This document shows, piece by piece, positions 26,501 through 39,200 of a stretch of DNA of 64,000 nt. Position numbers and translations under genes: made by a program. Source of the stretch: Streblospio benedicti (Eukaryota; Annelida; Polychaeta; Spionida; Spionidae); the NCBI GenBank assembly GCA_019095985.1, contig CM032669.1, positions 12,969,265 through 13,033,264 of the forward strand, in the 5' to 3' direction. Within the stretch, counting starts at the first letter, position 1. Each line of letters begins with the position of its first letter. Below the pieces are notes generated by a model. That model saw only the letters and a list, made by a program, of their open reading frames with translations. It was not told the origin of the DNA and searched no databases.

Positions 26501-27162
26501 TTTAGCAGCCATAGGTTCTACTTTTGGTTTCTTCAATGTTGTGTTCATTGGTTCCGCTGGCCTCTTCGAGCCCTTTCCTTTCTTACCTGCATTTCCATCT
26601 GTGGTCAGATTTTTCTTTTTTCTGATTTTCTTCTTTTTCGCCTTTTCCTCCTTGTCACTTCCATCAGAGTCATCTTGCCTCTTCCTGAAGTGAATTTTCT
26701 TAAAAGGTGAATAGCGCACATGCCAATGTATTTATTTTTTTCATTATTTTTTATTTTTTTCAACCACAGACGATTGTCAAGTTATTTTAGAAGCCCTTGA
26801 AATCTATATATATATAAAATGTATGTACATTGTATGTAAATTTATTAACATGATGAAAAATAAAATTATTCTTAAAACTACTAAAATGATGATGGTTAAA
26901 ATGCTGCCATGGTAATAGAAATAAAAATTATAATCCTCTTAAAAACCTTAAAAACTCTAAAAACCTCTATAAAAGCTACACAGTCAATGCTTATCTATAC
27001 TAGCTAAATAAAGACCGTAGCACAGATCGGAGTGTTCAAACGTCCTATTATGTTACAAGTAGATCTACTGATCTACTATTCGCCAGGATTTGGGATGAAG
27101 CTATTTGTGCTGCTGCTGTTGTTGCTGTTGTTGCTCCTGCTCCTTGTGATCTTGCTCCTGAC

Positions 27163-27213
<51 letters not shown>

Positions 27214-30200
27214 GTCTCGAAAAATGCATTTCATATTAACAAGTAACACCAATTTTGTGATAAATCCTAAAACACTTACTATATTGTCTCAATATTTTCG
27301 GACATTTTCAATGTCCATCGTCTGAGACTTTTCTGTCACCCGGTGACAGAAGTAGAAGTCAGTCAGTCAGTGGTGACAGAAAAGTCTCAGACGATGGACA
27401 TTGAAAATGTCCGAAAATATTAAGACAATATAGTAAGTTTTTTAAGGATTTATCACAAAATTAGTGTTACTTGTTGATAGAAAAAAGAAATCCAATGAAT
27501 CTCTTTACAAATGCATTTCATATTCATTCATAAACCTCACTGGTCCTCATGAACATGTGTCGTTTGCGGTCTCGGTCTCATAAATTCCAGTCCACAGACT
27601 GTGAAAATGTCCTTGCGTTTAGGTGCGCGTTTCTCCGTGTTGTCTATTGTGCTAATCGAATTTCAAAACCTGCCAATGTATGACACAATGCCTCTAATAC
27701 GTACACGTATTTCATGACGTCGCATGTGCACCATCGTCATATATCACGGCTATATACGCAGTATATAGCCGTGATTTCAGTCCCTTCCAATCCCGGAATG
27801 TAGGTCACCAGATCCAACCAATCAGAAGCCCCACTGCCAAAATGTTCAGTGACCTAGTTCAATAATGAGGACGTGACCTGCACTTGTCGCAGCAACTCAG
27901 CAGAATTGCCAACGGCGCGTAAAACGGAAATCTTTAGGACGTGTTACTCCGTGTTAGGACGTGTTACTCCTTATTTGATGGTTTCTTGGCAGAGCTGCCA
28001 AGATCCGCAAGATAATGGGTGCTGGGCCCACGGGTTGATATGATCAAGGACTTGTAAAGGCAGTGTGAATGATCAACCCGTGAAAGCCGACGATGCATGT
28101 GCACACAGAACAACAAACGAACGACGTCACACACTTATTATAGGATTAATGCATATGTACGTCATGGCAGCCCATTGACGTAAACAAAACCGATTTTTAC
28201 AGAATAAAGTTAATTATCATCTGTTTTTCGGTGGTTAAATGACCGAATCTTAATGTTGTTGAGGAAAAGGCTTTGCGCGGGAATGCTCAATCTATAATTC
28301 AGTGCAAAAATCACCGCCAAAAACCCATTCTGATTAGTTTAGAGGTGTTCTAAATTTTGCCGATTTACACGCTGCTAAGGGCTGATTTACCCGTTGCTAA
28401 GGACTTACTGTAATTTACTGTCAGCTACGACACAACCACAGTGTTCCCACCCTTCCCGGAATTCGGGAAAACATAGGGTAAATAGAAATTTACTTCCCGA
28501 CTGGGAAAAGCCATCGAATAAAAAGTGAAACAGTACGGGGAAAAAACCTTAATTTTGACAAATTAATTTAATGATTGCTCATATTTTCCTTCTACGGATT
28601 ACATGGATGCGGCCATGTTTAAACGTACTTTGATTGAGTGGCACACCAACAAATCTTGCGCCCATCACAGGTTGACTCGTGGGAAACTGGATTGATTGAA
28701 ATGAAATGCGGCTGGCTCCAGCCGGTTATTTTCATATAGCGCATAAAAACGCGTTTTGGCGCTGTTGTTTTTGCTTTGCATAAATGCATGAAGAGTCGGG
28801 CACTAGTCTATGTGAATAACGAATGGCGACCGGAAGAGAAATATTTCTTAAAATTTTTCAATCATTATAGGAATTGCTATGGATTACCAGTGTGTCTCAA
28901 TATTAAATGGCTAATGCAGGTATACTATATTAGTTATTTAGAATAAATATGGCCACATATATTTCGTTTGAAAGTAAGTTAAAAAACGTGCAATAATGCG
29001 AACAATAATGATAGTAACTTTCTGCTGTGAGTGTCAATTATTTAGACATGATCAACATGGGCAGGCGATGGCAGAGCGCTGAGAGGTTTCATTGTACTTA
29101 ACTTGTTGATGCAAATCAGCCCTCAGAAGAATGCTGGGGTTGTTTCTAAAAGTTTTGAAAGTAATATACTAGGCAACAAATGAGAGTGTCATATCGAGCA
29201 ACTGCTACAATTTTGGACTGATTTTGTTTCTGCTTTCCATAGTTTATCAAGTTGCCTTTCAAATGCAGCTCTAGATGGAGCATCTACTACCTCCTGTGGG
29301 AGATTATTCCACATATTTGCGCTTCTGTGAACAAAAGAGTATTTTCTTATATATTTTTTAATGTGGACTTTCGCTATTTTATATTGGTGACCCCTGGTTT
29401 CATTTGTGTTTAACTCGATAAAATCGGTAACTTGCTTATCATATTTTCCTGCTAGTATTTTATATAGCTCTATCATATCCCCCCTGAGTCTATGGTATCC
29501 TAGTGTTGGTAGCTTAAGGCGACTCAGTCTCTGTTCATATGTCAGGTCTTGGTATCTAGGAATTAGCTTTGTTGCTCTTCGCTATATACATTTTTTAATG
29601 CCTCAATGTCCTTCTTGAGATGTGGAACCCAGACTTGATTGGCATATTCCAAATGAGGTCTAACAAGTGCCTTATATAGTAATAGGAAGCTTTCTTACGT
29701 ATGCATATGTCCTTCTAATCACTCCCATAGTTGAGTTGGCCTTATTTATTTTTGTCGACATATGGTTTCTAAATGATAATTTGTCATCGATTATCACTCC
29801 AATGTCCTTTTCATCCTGTATTTTTCTTAGCCTAAGTTTTTCTGGTCCCATTGTGTAAGTCCTTTCTAGCACTTTGTTGGACCCTATCCTCATGATACCA
29901 CACTTATCCGGATGGAACTTCAGTAGCGAGTCCCCTGTCCATTCAAACAAATTTGCAATGTCATCCTGTAGAGCATCACAGTCTTCAGCGTTGAAAACGC
30001 CTTAAATGCCTTGGTGTCATCCGCAAACAAGTAGACCTCTGAATTCTTTGCCACTTCTGGGAGGGTGTTAATATAAATCACAAATGATACCGGACCGAGC
30101 ACAGATCCTTGGTGTATTCCACTTAATACATCCTGCCTCTCAGATGCTGCACCATTTGCAACTACTCTCTGCTTCCTATTACTGAGAAAGGCTGTGATCC

Positions 30201-33200
30201 AGCTGAGGACCGGATCACTGATTTTGTAATGCTGAAGCATCTGTATAAGTCGTCTGTGTGGGACTTTATCAAACGCCTTCATAAAATCACAATAGATGAC
30301 GTCTATACAACCTCCATTGTCCAAGATTTCAGTCCATCTATCCAGCACTTTCAAAAGTTGTAACACAGTTGACCGGCCACTTATGAATCCAAATTGACGT
30401 TTACTGAACAGATTGTTTTTCTGCATATACTCTACTAATGAGTTCCTTATTAAGGTCTCCATGGTTTTACACACAACACTGGTAAGGCTTACAGGCCTGT
30501 AATTGCCTGCAACTCTTTTACTCCCCTTCTTGTATATGGCTGTCACGTGAGCACATTTCCAGTCTTCGGGAACAGTTCCTGTTCTCAATGAAGTGTTGAG
30601 ATTATGAATAATGGCACACAGATAACATCTCTCAATTCAAACAACAGTCTCGGGGGGAACCCGTCCGGACCTGGAGATTTAGATATTTTGACCCTTGAGA
30701 GTATCTTATGTACTTGCTCTTTACTGAGGTTCACTTCCAGGGCCTTGCCAGTCTCCACTGTGTCTCTTAGTATCCAGCCACCCTCCGCTTCTCTGGTAAA
30801 TGCAGAGATGAAGAAGTCTGCTAAAACTTCTGCCTTTTCCTCCTCAGATGTAGTGAGGTCTTCTTTCTCTTCTCCAGATTTAGACATGTTAGGCACCCTG
30901 ACTCTTGTTTTCGTCTTCGAGCTTGCATAACTCCAGAACTTTTGGGGGTTATTCTTCACTTGTTTTGCCAATGATTTCTGCCATCCTCAGTTTGTACAAA
31001 TTGCTGCCATGATCTGTTTTTCCTTTTGATTTTAGCAAGTGCTTTCTTATCTAAGGGTACCCTGTAAATTTTATTTGAAGTTCTAACCATCTTCCTTGGT
31101 ATGCATTCCTCCTCAGCGTTGTGGCATAAATCCAAGAACTTCTTCCATTGCTCATTACTTGTACTACTTTATGCTACTTTTCACGAAACATATGTGAACG
31201 ACCAGCACCAACTATGAAACTACTTTATTCTGCTATTTTTTACTGGTAAATGTCAAAAAGTACTTGTTTTCATGGGCGATAATGCAGGTGGTCATGTGCT
31301 TATTTTCCCGTGGCGGCAAAACAGGCTATGGAGCGTCAAAGTAATCCAATTTTTTCACAAATACAACATATAAATCTTCTGTGTTAATCAAACATATCTC
31401 TTCATATGACATTCACAGTGGCTTGCACAGTAATCCAGCAGTCCTACATGGTTTAGATTCACCAATTATTAATTTTTTATCACGAGCATAAAAAAGTCTC
31501 AACCATTCCCACGTATGCGCACTTCATCAGTTCATCATCATAATCTAGCTCTTCCCAGTAGTACTCCATTTTCGTTTATAATCAAATCAAATTATTTTGC
31601 TACTGTAGTTTAATCAAACATAACATAAAACCAACTGCCCGATGATTCGGGTTGTAATCAAGTTGTACCATATTATAATGAAAATAAAACGGACCGTAGT
31701 GGTGTTTGACTACTTCATCACTTGTAGTTGTAGAAGCATGTCCAGTGTGAGTAGATGTTTCAATTTTGAGTTCTTCACTGACAATTTTCTTGACTGTATC
31801 TACAGTTATCATTTGATCGGCTTTTTTCTTCAAGTGAGACTATGCGCTGCTCAAAGTTCTCCATGAAAAGTCTGCATTTTTCTTCAATTTCTCGGTCATA
31901 CCGAAGGTTTTTCTCCACTGTTTCATTGCAAAGGGCACAGAACCATTTTATATCTGGTCTGTTGGACAAGTGGTTATAGAGGGCAGGAGTCATATTCAGA
32001 CATGTAATGCAATGGTGTTTTCTACAGTATTCACACTCTAATACCGTATCTGTTTTCTTTTTGTAAACAACATTACACAACTGACACTGCCAGTCTTCGG
32101 AATCTGAGTTTGTTTTTAATACTGACTTCGATCTAGTTTTGCCTATTTTTTTTTTTTTTTTAACATTTTTCAAATTTTATTACAACATATTTACAAGTTA
32201 CATATTACAATACCAAATGCAAAAATTATTACAATAGGGCGCTTTTTAGCCACTTTTTGGATGGAGTTGTGTGTAGGACCTCTCTGATCTTTTTCACACT
32301 CGTAGAAATGCTCCATCTGCTTGGGGTTGTGATAGAATTGCATGGGATGCTGTCATTTTCCTTTTCATTTGTTTTATCTTTATTACTTACATTATTATTT
32401 GAATCAATTTGGTTAGATTCTGCAACCTTGGTTTAGTTAACTTCACCCGCAATCTCCATTTCTGTGTTTTCCATTTATAACTTGACCTTATAAAGTTATG
32501 GAAGTGATCTTTTTTTTTTCCCCGTTGCAGAATGATGATAAGGGAAGAAACCTTCCCGTTGCTGACGATTTCCAGGATGCTGAAGATGATGTTGAACAGA
32601 AAGAGGCCAATAATGGTGACGAGGAGGAAACAGAACCCCCGGGCACTGTGGTCGTGAGGAACATCCCCACCAACAATGAGAACAAGGTGATATGGCTCAT
32701 CAACACCGATGTCTTTTGTGAATGTATTTTCAGTTGAACATTTTACAAGCACACATAGAAATTTTAAACATCATGATTTAATGTATTTTTGTCATAAATA
32801 TCACCAGACATATTTAATTGTTGAGTGTAAAATGTTTAAAACCACATTCATGAAAATCACCAATGCAAGATATGTGACTTTGTTGTATCCATTGGCATGA
32901 GTATTTCTTAAAGTGTAAAGTTCTTTCCAGATAGCTGAGTAATATGGACCCTTTAATTGGTACGCCATGTTATTGAGAGACAGTTGAATCATGATCAATC
33001 AAATAATGATAAACACTGTTGACGTCGATTCCAGTTTGCCCTAAGCTGCCGGTTACATACTATAATATCAGACAGACATGAGACCAACATTAATGAAAGA
33101 CAGACTGTAGAGGGTCATACAGTACTGATATTGTCAGAAGGATACAGAATCAAAATGAAATTAGAGGAATCGGCGTAAGAAAACGTAATAATTCGTAACA

Positions 33201-36200
33201 ATTCGAAACAAAGTTACAGCTACCACAGTTTTCTTGGAACTGCTCAATCACCGAAACTACAATACTTACGATTATCAAAATAAATAGAAAAAAACATAAT
33301 AATCAGAATAATTTCTTACACTTCCGCACAATGGCGTCCATTAATTGATACTTAATCGCTGATAAATATTCAGATTTGTTCGGGCGTCCTCGTATATTCC
33401 CGCCACAACGACAGTGCATCGCCATGGGCGAGAGATTTTAAGGATGGGCGAGAGATTTTTGCTTACTCTTTTCGCCAATGTGGCGAAAAAATTTTTATTC
33501 AAGAAAAATTCGTAAAAAACGAATTTTGTCCGCTAAATCGAGACTAAATGTCAGAACGCCGTTCACCGTCAATCATTCTAGTTGACAACATTTCGGAACG
33601 CCGTTCACGCATTGACAACAAAGATGCACAAAGATCAAATCGCCGTGAAACACATTAGATTTAGGCTACCATGCAACGAGCCTCAATGCCATTTTGTCCT
33701 TTATGAATCTGACGTAACCCTGCATGCTTGATAGAGGCTGTGCCGTGTTTTTGACCAATCAATGATCACCGACCTAGTTTTCTGCACACGATAAGCAACT
33801 GTCATGGCGCAGGTTGTCTAATTTTTGTTCAAAAATCTCAATATTAATCGTCTCCCGTGCCTCATCTAATTATATCTTATAATCCGGATGACAAGAGAGG
33901 CGATTGGCAAACTATTGATCAAGTGTGGACGTCGGAGAAGTAATATGTCTTACGAAACGATTGACATTTGCAATCGGACTTCAAAAAGATGAGTGGCTGA
34001 CATTTAGTATTGTCATGTTTGCAAGCATTTATGGAGAACCTTTTATGTTCGTAACAGTCGCAACAGTGAGAAGAAATGGGAAAAAGCGTAAGGAATCGCA
34101 GCGTAATTCTGGAAAATTTTCTTCTGTATCCTTCTGACAGTGCTAGTACTGTATATAAAAAAGCAAGTGCGTGAAAAATGTAGATAATGCTCAAGTGAAA
34201 ATCCTTTCGTAAGATTTTTATCATGGAACATTATGATGTTTATACAGTTTGTATCATCGCACGTACATTACAGGAGCGGATCTATGACATTGCTCTGTCG
34301 TTTGGAGCCATAGACTCGTACGAAACGCAGGAGATGGAATTTGACATGCTGGAAGTAAAAGTCAAGTGAGTACATTAAGCTTGCAATGTTTAAGGCAGTT
34401 TTGGTCCCTTGTGTACAAACTGTGTCATAGTTATGAAAGTTTGCATGTTAAATATCTGATTTGATTTTTCTTCTTTTTCTGCTGTGTTAAGTTCTAAAAA
34501 TGCTAAAAAAAAAAAAAAAAAAAAAAAAAATATACCTGTTGTTTCAAGAAGTCTCACAGTTTGAATACTAATCAGTATCCTTTTCAATATATACTTTTTA
34601 TGATTGTTCCAAATAAGTATTATTATATAAAACTAATATCAACGTTGATTCTAATATAAATAAAGACTTTTTGACCAAGAGGTATTTTTATATATTTGAA
34701 TAATTTTAGAACTTAACACAGCAGAAAAAGAAGAAAAATCACATCATCTGAGACCATATGCTGTATACCAAATCACCAGACTTTTAGTATGCAGTAAAAT
34801 ATGTTTCTCCATTTTATAGAATGATATAAAATTTATCTTTTTAGTAATCAGCCACGCTCCTTCAAAGGACAACTTTGATAGGATATAATCTATCTTGGTC
34901 TTTTGCCATGTACATAACCACAGCTACTATTCAAACTTAACACATTTCACATTTTTCAAGTGACAGCCACCATATAGAGATCATAATTCTCTAGGAAATA
35001 TTTAAGGTTGATGATAACATCTATTGAAATATGAAAATTCTGGACAGGCAACATAAAATTTTGTATAGACTTTGTACTTTAAAAAATGGCACTTTTTGAA
35101 GTCTTCACAAGTCTTGTGATTTTGTTCATAGGTAATTAAAACATATAGAATATTTTACCTGACTATTAGAATATAATCAATGTTCTCTCATTGACAAATA
35201 CTAGAGTACTAACTTTGATAAACAAGTATTATAATTTGAAAATTTTGTTCTGGTAATTGTTTTCACTTGTTAACGTTTGACGTGTGACACATTACCCTAG
35301 TTATTGGCAGTGCACAAGATGTACTTCTGACAATGACAAAATGTCTCCATGATTGGAAACACTTCTTAACTGTTTGTCTAAATTATAGTTACTTAAGTTG
35401 ACACGTAAATATGTATAAATTAAAACTTTAGATTCACTAAACAAGTGGTCAATTAATCTAATCCGTGGATTATTTCCGCCAACTACGTTTGATTATGACG
35501 TCAAATGTTTGCGGTTCCTTTGGGATATAAGTGAAATTTGACACAAGTAGGATGTTGCCAATAACTAGAGTTCGACATCTACTGATAGCTCATAATTTAT
35601 CATTTGTCCAGATTTAGAGAACTTGAAATTTTTAACAAATACACATACAATTCATCCATGGTCTCTTTGTTTTCTTGTATGCACATTATTGACAAAATCT
35701 AAAATAAAAAGGTCCAAATGTGCTATCCCTACAGTTAGCACTTTTCATTCAAAGCTTTTAGAAGAAAAAATATTGAAAAAAGCTTTTGACAATGAAGTGT
35801 ACAAATCATTTAAGTTAATATATATGTGTTTAGATACAAGAAGATGTCCAGCGCCCTCCTCATGGTCGATTGCTTAAATGGCCAGGATGGTCTATTCCTA
35901 GGTTTGTATTCCACAATGGTAACACTCATGTAGAGACTTAAGTAGTAGTGTCAAGTGATGAACATGTTTTTGTAGTGCCAACACCTCAAAGGTGGAGGAG
36001 TTCATGGGAGATGATACCTTGTGATTAGCAGATATTTTTTTTCTTTTGCTTTTGAATGAAACTGGGAAAATGAGTTGCAATGATTAGATCTGTTATAGCT
36101 ACATATATGTTCATTGCTTTTGTTTGTCATGTGTGCATTTTGTGTAAGGATTATGCATGGACAGAGTCTCTTTTCGTCTATCTATTGTAAATAGTATTTA

Positions 36201-39200
36201 TGTAAGTATCATTTAGGTGGAAATTTGTGTATGTTTGTGTCTGCATGCATGAATAGTGACTAATGTGCTGACAGCAAGTTCATCGAGTAACATTGTCTAT
36301 CATAACTAAGAAATGGTACTAATTATCAAAATGAAAATTATAGGAATGATACACTATTTTTTGCCTGATCTACATTGTAATTTTTATTAATCTGATTGGT
36401 TTACATATTAGTGAACAAAAACATGAAAGTGGCATTTTTTCAGTTTCTGTGATAGACAGAGTCAAACATTTTGAACATTCCTAACTTGGGAATTAATGTG
36501 CTGACAGCAAGTTCTAGCATGACTAAAAATGGTAATGAATATATATATATATATATATATATAAATGAAATGCTATTTTTTTGCCAGATCTACATTGCAA
36601 TTTTTATTATTCTAATTGGTTTACATAATAGTGAGCACTTAGACGAAAATGGCATTTTTTCAGTCTGTGAGAGACAGAGTTTGACATTTTAAACAAGTCT
36701 AAATCGAGGATTAGGTTCCATGATTAGAACAGCAATATTTTGATTTGCATACACATGGCTAGTTGTTCAAGCGATACAGTTATGTGTATCCAAATTAAAA
36801 AATATAAGAACACTTTGCTGTTCTAATCATGGTATCTAATCCCCAAATTAGGAATGTTCAAAATATCTGACTGTCTCTTATTGACACTGAAAAATTTCCA
36901 TTTTCGTGTAACTGGTCACTATTGTGTAAATCAATCAGAATAATGAAAATTGCAATGTAAATCTGGAAAAAAATAGCCTTTCATTCCTTTATCTTTTCAT
37001 TTTGATATTCATTGCCATTTTTTAGTTATGGTAGAAAATGTTACTCGATGAACTTGCTGTCCCATGATTAGAACCACAAAGTTTGTTTATATTTTTGATT
37101 TGCATACACATTTATGTATGCAAATTGAAATATTGCTGTTCTAATCATGGGACCTAACCCCCAATTTAGGCTTGTTTAAAATGTTTGAGTGAGTGTCTCC
37201 AACACGAACTGAAATAAAGCCATTTTCGTCTAAGTGTCCGCTAATAAGTAAATCAATCAGAATGATAAAAATTGCAATGTAGATCTGGCAAAAAAATAGT
37301 GTATCATCATTCCTATAATTTTTATTTTCATGTTTTTTAGTTTTGATAAAAAATGTTTCTCCATGAACTTGCTGTCAGCACGTTAATCACACAGGCTCAA
37401 TTGTAGAGGCATCACTGAATTTCCCCTTTCAATCTATTCTTTCAAATTACCCATATGTAACTTTTTTAATATTCTAGTATATTCTAGTATTTGTGGTATA
37501 CATGTAAGTTGATGCTTGTCTATCCCCTTCAATTTTTGTGTTTGGTGATTTAGTAGAAAAGTTAAGTGTAGTTTTGTAGAAATGTAATCCTAATCCTAAT
37601 GTTAGCCTAATCCTGTTTGATTTTGTATACTCTTTACTAAATGAAATGTCTATTATTACATTATAGTGACTTATATATGTTCTTTGTTTTGCCTAATTTG
37701 TTTTCTATACTCATGGTCATTATGACCTACAAATTTTTAAGCAGGAACCCCAAATGCTGCAGTTCAATTTAATTGACTTCTGTTGAAGAAATGAATGCTC
37801 AACAAAAACATCCTCCATAATTAAGAAGAATATTTAGATACCTATTGGAACCTGTAAATGTAGTGTTGATGTGACTTTCAATAGTTTTGTAGTTTCATAT
37901 ATCCAGCTATAAACATAACTTTATTTAACTCTCTTTACACTGGATTATATAAAAGCAACCAACTAAGGTTTGTAATTTGTGTCGATGAAGATGTTGTGAC
38001 AGAAAAGTTGTCACCGATACAGCTCTTAAATGGTTTTAGTCTTGCTTAACAAACCGTTCGCAAGTTATCTCTCCCAATGGAATGATAAAAAGCACTACCC
38101 CTGCTTTTCAGGATCCTGTAGTGCTCTATACTAGGTCCATTAAAATTCATCATTTGTATAGGTACAGTTCATGACATGGCTACCAATCACGGTCTCCGCA
38201 TACATGTGTATTCTGAGGACACCCAGATCTATATTGAGTTTGACCTTTCACCCCTATCAGCTCATGAAGCTAGGATCAAGGTGGAGGCTTGCATAGCTGA
38301 TACTAGAGCATGGGTGCGAGAAAACAAGCTTCAGCTGAATGAGGCAAAGACTGAACTAGTGGCTCTAACCCCCCCTCCAGACAAACGGATAGAGTTGACG
38401 TTGAGTCTGTTGGAATTGTGAACAGTGATATCAGGCGAACATCCACAGATAGTAATTTAGGGGCTACTTTTGAACAAAACTTGACAGTTCAACCTCATGT
38501 GTCTACCCTTGTTAAATCTTGCAAGTGGCAGCTTTGTTACAGATGAAATAGCTTCTAGCAATGGAAGCTTCAGAGAAAATTGTTCATGCCTTCACTTCTC
38601 TGGCTGGATAATGGAAATTCATTTCTTTATGGTTTACCTGACTGTCCGATCCAACGTCTACATAGTGTCGATAACAATGCTGTATGAATCCTAACTAACC
38701 AGAAAGCATGAACATATCACCCCTGTTTTGAAAAGTCTTCACTGGCTCCTGGGAAGCAAGGAATAATACACAAGATTATAACTCTTACCTTCATCAAATG
38801 CGTCATTTGACTTGCATCATATTACCTGTCTGAACTATTACTACCATAATCACCACCTTGATTACTGCAGTCATCAAATAATCACCTATTGCTCAAGGAA
38901 TTTAAATCAATGTCTGATGGTGATAGAGCCTTTAAAATAGCAGAACCTAAATTATTGGATAAATTTCCTCTGTCCATACGACAATCCAAGACTTGCCATT
39001 TTAATTTCCCAATTAAAGCACACTTTGTTTAAGGAAGCCTACAAGCGCACATTAACACTTTGTGGCATTTGCGCTATATATTAAACTAACATTATATTTT
39101 ATTATAACATCGAAAGTCCCACTCTACTCTCATTTATATGTTCCTGTAGGTATCCAATATTTTTTTTTTCTTAATCATTAATAATGAAACCCAGAGGATG

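Larger units (their letters stand above)
23239..27210 (-). repeat. Three-unit tandem array: LINE fragment, Lys-rich fragment, CAG tract
   Basis: Units start at 23239, 24453 and 25981, with lengths 1214, 1528 and about 1230 bp. Each has (plus order) a LINE RT-thumb piece, a Lys-rich coding fragment, a non-coding block and a CTG-rich tract. Minus-strand reading of the Lys-rich part gives QDDSDGSDKEEKAKKKKIRK and LKKPKVEPMAAKALAKSEEI, which runs in frame into the LINE sequence. The junction between CTG tract and LINE piece (GCTCCTGCTTTTAGAATTTT) is the same in units 2 and 3, so the array grew by tandem duplication. Unit 2 is longer only because of a 293-bp MITE. Confidence 0.85.
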
